Shown here in pieces: positions 34,194-43,682 of a stretch of 64,000 nt of DNA. Both the position numbers and the translations under genes were made by a program. Origin of the DNA: Dichomitus squalens LYAD-421 SS1 (taxonomy: Eukaryota > Basidiomycota > Agaricomycetes > Polyporales > Polyporaceae). The stretch is from assembly GCF_000275845.1 (NCBI RefSeq), contig NW_006766884.1, positions 513,976 to 577,975 on the forward strand, given 5' to 3'. How positions within the stretch are numbered: the first letter of the stretch is position 1; each line of letters opens with the position of its first letter. The notes beneath the pieces are model-generated. The model worked only from the letters and a program-made list of their open reading frames with translations. It did not search any database and was not told where the DNA came from.

Positions 34194-34731
34194 ATGAACG
34201 TCTTCGGCTCAAAAGACAAGGAGACGACTGAGAAGCTCCCTAACAAATCGGGGTCGCTCAACGACACCGGATTCCTCGTTCCCCCTCAAGAGGAGAAGAG
34301 CGTCCGGGACTCCAACAAGAACTTTGACGGAAGCTTCTTGGCCCCTCCCCAGGAGGAAAAGGTTGACGTCGCGGGTGCACGTGGAGAGAGATGTGAGAAA
34401 TGCACTCGCTGAATGTCGTGCTATATCTGACTCATATCACGCTGTGCCAGCCCGTATCGACGAAGGTTGGTGCCCCTGAAGGCCTGAAGCTGCAGCCTTC
34501 GTCAACTTACTTGTTCATACATGCTTACAATTCTTCCTCTCATTAGCTGTCGACCGTATGGTGGATAAGATCAACAAGCATGAAGTCGTGTATGATGCAC
34601 CTAAGAATCCAGACGAGGTTGCGGAGGAGTTGGTGAACAGAGGCGCGGTATTATCTGGTGGTGCCGGTATTACTGGCGAGGACTTCGGTGGGGTCTCCGA
34701 CAGGCAGCGTCTTGTCCGTCGAAACACCTAG
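34194..34731 (+). CDS. Small hypothetical protein with repeated PPQEEK motif
   Basis: Three exons give about 132 residues. Exon 1 begins MNVFGSKDKETTEKLPNKSG and carries two copies of a short motif, FLVPPQEEK and FLAPPQEEK, 25 residues apart. A small exon (RIDE) and a last exon give AVDRMVDKINKHEVVYDAPK, NPDEVAEELVNRGAVLSG and the end SDRQRLVRRNT. Joins use standard GT-AG introns (34399 onward, and the one ending cattag near 34546). The protein is very hydrophilic and probably soluble and partly disordered. No known domain was recognised. An alternative minus-strand frame at 34515-34727 is judged to be its shadow. Confidence 0.6.
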
Positions 34732-35179
34732 AATCCTAGTCATTATGAAACAAAGGATGCAAAGTGTAACATAATGTAACAATAATTCGTTCTAACCCCT
34801 GCTTCCGTCAGCCTGGGTACACTAGAGATGAATTTGAAGCTCAGCCGAATATCAACGGTCGCTCCAGTGGGCATGAGCTGTGCTCATATGAGGCATTCAT
34901 CCTATATCGATAACCTGTGGCTGTCGAGAACATCCAGTACGTGGAGGTCGACTGTATGGCCCCCCGATAGGGCATAATGCTGCGTATTGTCAAGCACGTT
35001 GGGCGCTAAGAGGGGGAATATGACTCTAGGAGTCTCTAGGGTCCTCGGCGCCTCTGTAAACAGGGCAAATACCAGTAAACTCGGACTTCGCGAAACATCC
35101 GCTCCGCCACTTGCACGCCTACTCTCATACACTCCTGCCCCATACTCTTCTTCCGTTTGTACTGTGATTCTTATCCAAA
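34732..35179. other. Intergenic region upstream of LUC7
   Basis: 448 bases between two plus-strand genes, presumably the terminator of the small protein and the promoter of LUC7. No gene was recognised on either strand. Confidence 0.45.
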
Positions 35180-36500
35180 ATGGGTCGCCTTGCTGAGATG
35201 CAGAGGAAGCTCCTCGAGGTATGTACGCGCGTCGTTTCATCCGCAGCGGAAGGCTTACACTGTGTCACTAGCAAATGATGGGTCCGGAAGCCATGGGTGT
35301 ATCCAACGCCAACTTACACTGGTCGGACGAGAAAGTTTGCAGGAACTTCTTGTGTGGAACATGCCCGCACACTCTCTTTACGAATACCGTGAGTAGTGAC
35401 TTATTGTAACGAACCTGTCATCCTGCAGCAGCTGACAACGTTTCGAAGAAAATGGACCTCGGCGCATGCCCCAAGTCACATACCGAACGTCTAAAGACTG
35501 AGTTCCTCGCCGCACGCGAGGCAAATCCGAGCGACCCCATCTTCGCCCGTTTCCAGACGGAGTACGAATCGAACATCTTCGCGTTCGTGGACGAGTGCGA
35601 CAGGAGGATTCGGGCCGCGCACAGGCGGTTGGAGAAGACTCCCGAAGAGAACGCGAAGACAACAAATCTGGTGTGCACTACGAGTTCTTCACTCCAGTGC
35701 ATGGTCAGCTGACATGTAGCAGATGAGGGAAATTGCCGAAATCGAGTTGGCCATCCAAGGTGGCACGGAAAAGATCGAGACGCTTGGTGAGCAGGGCAAG
35801 GTGGACGAGTCTATGCGGGAGATGGCTGCTATCGAAGCCTTGAAGAGCGAGAAGGCGGATAAGGAGGTGTGTACATGACGTTGGTCTTCCGATCGCGCAC
35901 GCTGCTGACCGCTTGACAGCGCGAGTTGCAACAACTCACGGACACCTCTGGAGCGTCCGGCCACCAGAAGCTTCGTGTCTGCGACGTCTGTGGCGCATAC
36001 CTGTCCGTGCTCGACTCCGATCGTCGTCTCGCTGACCACTTCGGTGGTAAGGTGCGTCTTCGACGGATTTTTGTACGATATTGCGACTGCAGGTATGCGT
36101 ATGCTGACCTTATCCTCGCACACCGCCTCAGATGCACTTGGGTTATCACGAGCTGCGAAACATGCTGGTCAAGTTCAAGGAGGAACGCGACAAACGCAAG
36201 ATGGGTCCTCCCTCCACCACCCCCTCCGGTGCCACGCCGTCAGGCACTCCCGCACCAGGCGGGCCGCCGCCTCGCGGTGGCGATCGCGGCGACTTCCGTT
36301 CGTCGCGAGACGACTACCGCGAGCGCGACCGGGGCTACGGCGAACGCGGCGGGTTTTCGCGTCATGAGTGAGCGCTGTCGTTGTGTGTTGTGCGCTGTGT
36401 GACGAGATGGCTGACGACGCGTGCGATGCGTGCTTTGCGTTGCAGTGACAGGCGAGAGAGGCGCGAGCGTTCTCGTTCGCCCGGAAGGCGGAGATACTGA
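35180..36500 (+). CDS. LUC7: LUC7 family U1 snRNP protein
   Basis: LUC7 is a U1 snRNP component that influences 5' splice-site choice. The N-terminus MGRLAEMQRKLLE|QMMGPE is followed by the first CCCH zinc finger region (KVCRNFLCGTCPHTLFTNTK, then LGACPKSHTERLK). A helical region comes next (QTEYESNIFAFVDECDRRIR; KSEKADKERELQQLTDT). The second, C2H2-type finger is LRVCDVCGAYLSVLDSDRRL with HFGGKMHLGYHELRN. The tail is RG/RD-rich. Reading on at 36368 gives an early stop (RHE), but a 78-nt intron (36368-36445, gtgagc to ttgcag) joins to a last exon ending DRRERRERSRSPGRRRY, a typical Arg/Ser end. I take the stop at 36498-36500 as the main form. Confidence 0.9.
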
Positions 36501-36765
36501 AGACGATGCTTGCAAGTCGACGTGCAATCTGTATGCCCCTGTCGGCCTCTGTTTGAGGAGTGGCAGCGTGTCTCGGTCTTTGCTATTGCTAGTGTATTGT
36601 AATATTACTCTTCTTCCTCCTGACCTGATTATGTTGTTTGTGCGGCTCAAATCAGACTGTAGTTCATGGCCAAGGTGCGTAGTACGAAAAGCAATGCGAC
36701 AGCGGTGCGTATAACGATGCACAAAGCGACGACTAGTAAAATAATAGTGTCCCATTCCCAGACGG

Positions 36766-39332
36766 TCATCCTGCACTCCATCCCTTCCAGTCGAAGGCTT
36801 TCCCTGTGCCCCCGCCGGAGGGTTTGCGCCCTCCCTTCTCCGTCCCGCCGCCCTTCGGCTTGGCCGCTATGCTCTGCCCTCTCTCCAGCTTCAGTGCAGC
36901 TACCTCCAGGCGTCTGGGCGCAGGACGCGGCGCAGGGACACGCCGCTGCGCCTGCGCCTTTGCACCCGCCACGTCGTCTGGCGTCCGCTCCCCGCCAGAC
37001 CCTCGGGCGCCAGTCGTGGCAGAGAGCGTCGTCTGCCTCTGCGCTTTCGGCGCCGTGCCAGCGGACGGGGTCGGAGGCTGCAGCTTGCGGTTGTGCTCGG
37101 ACAGAGGCTTCATCCGGGCCCCCGGCCAGTCCGGCACCGTCAGCGTCGTGATGGGCTTCAGTCTCTTCGCGGGGCGCGACGGCGAGGGATCCGGGCGAGA
37201 CGTTCCGCACGACGCCCGAGAGGGTGTTGGGGAGGGTGCTGGGGAGGGAGGTGGGGCAGGACGTTTGCCGACGCTCTTGCTGCTCGGCCCCGGCCGTGCG
37301 TGGTCTGTCCGCGCGTTTGCTGGAGGCCTCGGGGACGCCCGCGGCCTCGGGTGTCCCTCTGGCTCAGGCGAACGCGCACGCCCGGCGGGCCGCTGACCAT
37401 CGAGAGCTGGAGCCAGGGCAGACGGCGCGGCTCGTTTCGGTAGGGAGAGACGAGGAGCGCCGGCCGCAGTCGCCTGCGCACTCCGCGCGAATGGGTTGGC
37501 GCGACCTAGAGGCACCGAGGGGGGCGCTGCCCGCGCGCGGCCTGCCTTGTCGGGGCCGCTGGACCGCTTCTGCACCATGTCGAGCATGTGCTGGACGCTG
37601 GACAGCGTGACCATGCGCTTCCGCGTCTGCGCGGCGGGTGCGCCTTGGGGGCGTGGCGTGTGCGCGGCGGAAGGCGACGCGAAGACGCCGGTCGGCATGC
37701 GCCCTGCTGGAGCTGCGGCTTGTCGACGGGGCGGCGGCTGCGCCGGCAGGGAGGACCATGGAGGAGGCGGGCGGAAGAGCATGCGCGGGTCGGCGGCGGC
37801 GGCAGGAGGCTTAGGCGGCGGGGGGCGCGGCTTGGATGCCGCAAAGCTGCTAGGCTTCGAGGGGGTGCGGCGCCGGGCGGGCGCGCTGTAGAATCTGTCT
37901 GCAAGCATCCGGTCCGCGAGCATGCGCTGCTCGCGCCCTGCGGCCTCTTCCATCCACGACGATGTCGATGTCGGGGCGCCGCCGCGCTCGGGTCTCGGAT
38001 GGCTGGGTCTGGGACCCTCGGCCGACTGGGGGTCGGGCATGTCCCACCTGCCGGGGGGCTGTTCCTCGAGCTCCGAATCGGAGCTTGAGGAAACCTCGTC
38101 CTCTTCCGGCAGCATGTCCTCGATGTTCTGGAGTCCGCAGTCTTGTGGGTATTCGTCGTCCTCGACGTACGGAGGGAACTCGGGGCGCGGCGCACTGTAC
38201 GGGAGGAAGACGTCCATGCGGCCGCTCGCCACCTGTCGTCCACGCTCCGCGCTCGGTTTAGCGACGGGGGATTCCCAGCCTCTGGCGGACACGGGGTCGA
38301 CGCGGTGGTACAGCGAGTCGACGAAGAGGACGTGGGGGGCGGGGTGGGAGAACAGCGTGCCCGGCCCCGCCGTCAGGGAAGATAGGTGCGCAAGGACGCC
38401 GGGCATGTCGCCCGCGTCGTAGAGGCGCGTGTCCGCCGACGGCCTGAACGGGAGGTCGCGCCGCAGCCACGGGGCGCAGCGCGTCCCCCGCAAATCTGCG
38501 GATACGAGCGTCAGGTTGGCGTACGTTGGACCACTGCTGGCACACACACACCGACGACGCTAAGGAGCGGGAACCGGGGGAGGCAGTCGAGCAGCTTGTC
38601 GTCGACGTTGATGCAGTCTTTGAGGTAGAGCACGCGCAGGCCCCACGGGCCCCGCCGTTCGGGGGGTCGCTCAGCGTCGTTGTCGGAGTCGGGCTCGGTC
38701 CACGAGAGCGTCTTCGCGAGGCGCAGGAGGCCGAAGGAGCCGAGGGCGGTCAGGCTCGCGTCGAGGGCGGCGAGCGTGTGGAGCTCGCGCAGCTCGACGA
38801 CGGTGTCGTCCGTGAGCTCGCTGCATCTGGCCAGGGAGAGCACGGTGAGGAGGGAGAAGTGTGCGGTGCTGGGGATGCGCTGCAGGAGCGGGAGGTGGAC
38901 GTCGGACAGGGGGAGGGTGTATGTGCGGAAGGCGGGAGGGAGGGGTTCGTAGAGCTGCACGAGCACGGCCCAGAGGCGTGGATCGACCAGCCGCAGGTCG
39001 AAGTCGCGGTGGTGAGGAGAGAAGGGGCGGTAGGTGGGGATGAGGGCTTGGAGGATGTCGAAATCGGACCTGTCGGAGGGAGGCTGGTAGGGTCTGCGTG
39101 GTCCGTAGGTGTGTACCTGGTCGGGCCACTCTAGAAGGGCGTTTATGCAGAAGAATGCTAGAGAGGGGACGTAAGAAAGAGTTGGATTCGCGTTCTTGTT
39201 TGCATGGAGGTGGTAAGGGGCTGTGATGGAGGATGGAGGAGGGAGTAGCTCGTACTGGGTGATGCTAATGCCGGCGTCGTCAGAGGTCAGTGTAGACTTT
39301 GGGACATGCAGCACTATCGGCTTGAATAGCAT
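36766..39332 (-). CDS. Large proline-rich disordered protein with helical N-terminal domain
   Basis: Two exons encode about 840 residues. Exon 1 (38572 up to 39332) is structured: FKPIVLHVPKSTLTSDDA, LSYVPSLAFFCINALLEWPD, DFDLRLVDPRLWAVLVQLYE, and segments that read like leucine-rich repeats (FSLLTVLSLARCSELTDDTV; LHTLAALDASLTALGSFG; LRVLYLKDCINVDDKLLDCL). A short intron with a gtgtgtgtgt start joins SVV|DLRGTRCAPWLRRDLPF. Exon 2 is mostly disordered, rich in Pro, Ala, Ser and Arg, with an acidic patch (MLPEEDEVSSSSDSELEEQP) and a basic C-terminal end (KAFDWKGWSAG). It is GC-rich, so long shadow frames occur. Perhaps an LRR-based adaptor; this is an inference and no named family was recognised. 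Confidence 0.7.
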
Positions 39333-39485
39333 TCGGACAAGACGGGTGGAAGGACATCACACTCGGCGACCCAGCTTGTCATTCTGTCACGCGCGCGGCC
39401 GACGCGACCGTGACATCCCACACATGTGACGCTGTGACCAGACCCGTCCCGCGGCCTGGGACGTCCCCCATACCAGCAATAATTA

Positions 39486-40764
39486 ATGCCAAGCAGCAAC
39501 GGACTCCCTCCACGTTCGCATCTATTGCGGCGGTGAGCGTTTGAAGGAGCTTGGTATCGAGAAACAGGTAGACGACGAGATAGGAACAGTCATGGTCACT
39601 GGCAATGCATGGATTCCCAGTGTCGCAGGACAGGTGAGAATTGCAACCTCCAATCACTAATCGTAAGTCGCTCCGTTCTAGGTTTGACAGCTATCCAATT
39701 CTCTAGCGATCCATGATAATCTTGAAGGAAACGGCGCGGGCTACAAGGACAATCATGCGTGTCCTAATTCTCATTGATGGGAACCTCACCAATGACTACA
39801 CGAATCACGCGAACTCTGTCTTGGCCAGATGTCAGGGTGCAGAGACCAATGACGGATACCTCAGGCACTTCCAATCCGCCAACATTCAACTGACCGGTGG
39901 GTGCGCCTCTCTCATATTTGTGGCACGACTCTTACACGCCCCAATGAGCAGACGACGACACTATCGTTGAACCAGGATCCAATATAGACTCGGACACGGG
40001 CTCTATCTGTATCACCTCCACACGAATGGAGCGCTGGAAAAAGACGGAATATCGGTCGTGGAGCGAGAAGGGCTATGACGCGAATCAGTTCAACCCCAGG
40101 TACCCGCCGGTTCTTCATGAGAAGGACAAGAAGGACGGTGGGCACAACGTACGGTGCGTCAAGTCTCAGGCTACTCAGTGAGCGCCGCCCAAACTGGACC
40201 TCTAGCTGCACGTTGCTCCTACTGCATTTGCAGCTTCGGAGATCGTACCGACAAGGAGGTCGGCGATATGGAGATCTTCATGCCGGTCGGCGAAGATCCC
40301 CATCCAGTCCTGACGTTCCGCTTCCGGTACAGGCCAGAAGGCGCGTGCTCACGTGTGTCTGATCGCTGGGATGGCTGTCCCACAGCACCCGCCATAATTT
40401 ACCAAGTCCAGTCATCCTCAGGAAGCATAGCATCATCCCCAGGCTAGGGCCTCGCGACGATGGGCTCCCCACCATTGCGCCCACCAGGCGATCCACGCGC
40501 CTTCAACGGCACAGTGGAAGCGACACCGGTGCTGAGGCTGAGGCTGCCGCTGCGGCTGAGGACCCTCGGGGTTGTCGAGGTAGTCGAGGTTCGGAGACCG
40601 GCCAGAGTCACGTCGATGAGAACGCGCGTGAGGGTCCATCGGTCAAGCACGAGGACGACACCGCCCCGATCGTAGGTGCCGCAACTGCAGAGCGAGAGCG
40701 AAAGCCAAAAGTCGAGCCTGACGTCCCGAATCGCTTCTCGGACCGGGTTACGCTAGCCACCTAG
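39486..40764 (+). CDS. DUF7918 protein, first tandem copy, 5' frame disrupted
   Basis: Homologous to the next gene and to the Agaricomycete DUF7918 family (unknown function). Blocks: VRIYCGGERLKELGIEKQVD, NAWIPSVAGQ, VLILIDGNLTNDYTNHANSV, an intron, DDDTIVEPGSNIDSDTGSIC, VLHEKDKKDGGHNV, FGDRTDKEVGDMEIFM and FRFRYRPE. A GC-AG intron (40341-40411) then joins VILRKHSIIPRLGP, and an Ala/Glu-rich tail ends RFSDRVTLAT. The ATG at 39486 (MPSSNGL) is out of frame with the family frame because of the sequence CTCCCTCC; removing one CTCC restores the alignment to the paralog. The first in-frame Met of the family frame is at 39592. The gene may be a pseudogene, start later, or contain a sequencing error. 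The exon after AGQ is also uncertain. Confidence 0.55.
40341..40411 (+). other. GC-AG intron in the first DUF7918 gene
   Basis: The exon ends CCA GAA G and the intron begins gcgcgt, ending gtccag before TC ATC CTC. This yields RYRPE-VILRKHSIIPR, matching RYRPR-AILENKGYVPP of the paralog, in the same phase 1. Confidence 0.65.
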
Positions 40765-41094
40765 TCGCCGGGGTCGGCGACGGCGACGAGTGTAAGCCCG
40801 TGTTTTCATTTCACACTGCGATGCTGGGATGCCTGATGGCGAATCCGACATCCCACCTTCGAAATACCCTCCGTCTACCCTGCGCGCTGTGAATGGATGT
40901 ATAAACCAGACCACACACAACGCCAGCTAAGGGTAGGCGGAGTCCGGCCGACTCAGGGACGCTGACAGGGAGAGTATGGTGCTCGCCGTCAGGGCCGACA
41001 CCCAACAGCGAGCCCTGGATACCATCCTTGCATAACATCTATGCTTGGACGACTCTTCCCCTTCTTCCAAGCAGCGCTACTCGTTTTGCAGGAC
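40765..41094. other. Spacer between tandem DUF7918 genes
   Basis: 330 bases, presumably the 3' end of the first copy and the promoter of the second. Nothing else was recognised. Confidence 0.45.
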
Positions 41095-42426
41095 ATGCCG
41101 GTACATGCAGGATTCTTCGTCCACATTCGCTCGGAGGGTGAGAGGTTGAGAGAGTACGGGGTAGAGAAGAAGGACGCCAACGGATACACCTCTATCATCA
41201 GCTGCTACATCGCAAGCGAAAGCGGCAAGGTCGGTGCTCGCTATCTTGCAGCAGACGTCGACGGTCGCTGACAGGCCCACTTCCGCCCGTGCAGACGTTC
41301 GAGGTCTATTGGCACGAACCGGCCTCGAAGACCGACATGCTCGTGAAGGTCGAGATGGACGGCCAGCTCACCGACGAGGTCGCGCACTTCGAGTACGAGG
41401 GCACGGGTGTGTCGCAGGGTGTCATCGAGTATGCCCAAAGAGCCGTCCGGCTGTACCGTTTTGAAGATGTCAAGACCACCGGTAGGCAGCGCCCCCGGCG
41501 GATGACGGCCAGCTCTATTCTGACATATACGCTTTCGATGACGACTGTCTCACAGACGACGATTCCGTGGCGCGCCCTGGCAGGGTGAGCGCAAAGCTGG
41601 GTACTATCACGGTGAGCCTGTTCCTCGTCTCCCGCTGGGACGAGTCAAAGGCAAGGGGCAGTCTCAAGCGACCGCGCATGAACCCGAAGTCTGTGGTGAA
41701 CCCGGGCTACATCCACGAAAAGGACAAGAAGGAGGGCCGACACAACGTCTGGTGAGTCCACCGAATCCAGTCTCTCTCAAATGCTTATCGACCTTCGTTG
41801 TGGGACCGCTAGCTTCGGGCCTCGTGAGGCCATGTCATCTTATTCCACGAGCTTCCAGGTCTACAACCCCATAGGCCAGCACAAACGACCCATCATGGTA
41901 TTCGTGTTCAATTACAGGCCTCGAGGCAAGCACGTTGTCTGACTTCTGGACCCCTGACTACTGGCTGATCACACGCTTCATAGCTATCCTAGAAAACAAA
42001 GGCTACGTGCCTCCGTCGGCACATGCCATAGGTGCTGGAAGGAAACGCCCGTCGACCTCCGCCGTGCCGCATGCGTCGAAGCGTCCCCGCAAACACTCGC
42101 CGGAGGTGATTGTGATATCTGACTCGGAGGACTCGGAGAAGTCATCCGAATCGTCCGACTCGAGTGAAGGGGAAGAGGACACGCTTGGGCCGGAGTCTGA
42201 AGAGGATGTCCAGGAAACACCGGTGGTAGGTCGAATGAGTGAGGATGACACGGAAGATATAGAGTTAGCCGTTGGTCATGAGATTGCGTTCCTTCAGGTA
42301 TATTCCATGGTTCTCGATCACGAGTGTCAGGAGTGGCCCGCATGCTGACCCATTACCCAGGCGCAGATTGCTAAGTTGCAGAAGGAACTCGCAGAGAAGA
42401 GTGCAGCATTGAAGGCATTCTTGTGA
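41095..42426 (+). CDS. DUF7918 protein, second tandem copy
   Basis: An intact member of the DUF7918 family, whose function is unknown. The start MPVHAGFFVHIRSEGERLRE at 41095 fits the family; an upstream ATG at 41041 is possible. Further blocks: YTSIISCYIASESGK, then TFEVYWHEPASKTDMLVKVE, MDGQLTDEVAHFEYEGTG, an intron, KLGTITVSLFLVSRWDESKA, GYIHEKDKKEGRHNV, an intron, then VFVFNYRPR. A GC-AG intron (41926-41983) joins AILENKGYVPPSAHAIGAGR. The tail has a basic patch (KRPRKHSPEVIVISDSEDSE), acidic Ser/Glu runs, and ends with a coiled coil, AQIAKLQKELAEKSAALKAF. The basic and acidic tail suggests a nuclear location (inference). Confidence 0.78.
41926..41983 (+). other. GC-AG intron in the second DUF7918 gene
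   Basis: The exon ends CCT CGA G, the intron begins gcaagc and ends cttcatag, and the next exon starts CT ATC CTA GAA. It sits at the same place and phase as the GC-AG intron of the first copy. Confidence 0.75.
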
Positions 42427-43682
42427 TGTTGATTTGCATGGCATGTATATACTTCAGGATGGTGACTGATGCAGCCGAGCCATTGCCTGATCTGCTGCTC
42501 AGAGAGAAGCAGTCGAGCCCGCAGTCACTTCAAGAGTCATCTGTTGACTGGGTATACTATGTGTATTTGTCGCCGCCAAAACGACACAAGTGCAGCGCTC
42601 ACGACTAGAGCAATCTGTGGCACATGAAACGACAACGACACGTACCTATGTCTTTAATTGTGCACTGCTTTCGGCCATGGTCTAACAGCGTCTGCGAGTG
42701 TGTTACTTCTAGGGCGAAGCTCCGAACTTCCACGAGCTCGCGTTATAGTCACATATGTACCGTCCAGTGGTGTCCTGCCGTTCTCATATCCTGACTCCTG
42801 AGTACGACCTCATACAAACGTCAGACTGCTGCTGCAATGCCGAGATGGGGAAACGTGGACGTGAGTATCCTCTGCGGCCGTTGAGGAATGCAGGAGCTCC
42901 AATAGCCAGAGGACCCTGAGACATCCACTGTGGACGAAGGAGAGACGTGCCCTAGCACTCACAAAATACACTGGAGGGACGCCGCCTGTGAACGCAAGGA
43001 AGAGCATCGCATCTGCATTGAAATCGACGATCAACGCACTAAAACACCGCTTGAATCAAGACAGACCGTCGAGCTTCCAAAAGTGTTATGGCCAACCGCT
43101 GTTAACTCCGGTATCTCGATCTGGTAGGCCACTTGCTCTGAAACCACTCGACAGCGGCCTTCGTAATAGGAGCAACAGAGCTGCCGTAACAGAAACTGAG
43201 AAGCGATTGAGATGTTACCAATCTGTGTGGCACTGCCAGGCGGGGTCGTTGCTGACCATACTATGTAGCCATGACTGCCAGCGTCTCAGTCAGACGAAAG
43301 CCATGAATAACAGGATAAACTGATGTTGCGGATGTCTGTTTGGGGTTAGTGTGCATGAGGCACACTCCCCGAGCACGACCTCCATATAACACGATAGTCG
43401 GTCTGAACCGCAAGAGACACAAGCTGGTCCACGTGCTGGCCGAGAAAGAGTCCGTCCATACCCTGCTTCACAGCCAAAGCGGTGACTCGACCGACTAATG
43501 AGGGTGAGGGAGGGGCGTCTCTCGCTACGATTGGGTAAAGGCTTCTTCGGGGAGACGATTCATCTGGGCTGGACCGCGCACGACGTTACCAACAAGATAC
43601 TAGCAAACACAAAGTTAACAGTGATGTACGATAGGTGGCCACCGCATCGTGAGAGTATCTGCGACGGTGTCGATGACCTCTG
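42427..43682. other. Convergent intergenic region without recognised gene
   Basis: 1.26 kb between the second DUF7918 gene and the TPR gene. Frames of up to about 110 codons exist (for example 42988-43323 plus) but show no known motif and no partner exons. Confidence 0.45.

Noticed and set aside
36806..38422. Several plus-strand frames of 116-196 codons
   Set aside because: They are shadows of the GC-rich minus-strand disordered protein.
40341..40447. Read-through end of the first DUF7918 gene (stop at 40447)
   Set aside because: Using the GC-AG intron gives a join matching the paralog and a longer open tail to 40764, which is more convincing.
42988..43323. 111-codon plus frame between the DUF7918 and TPR genes
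   Set aside because: No known motif, biased composition and no supporting neighbouring exon.
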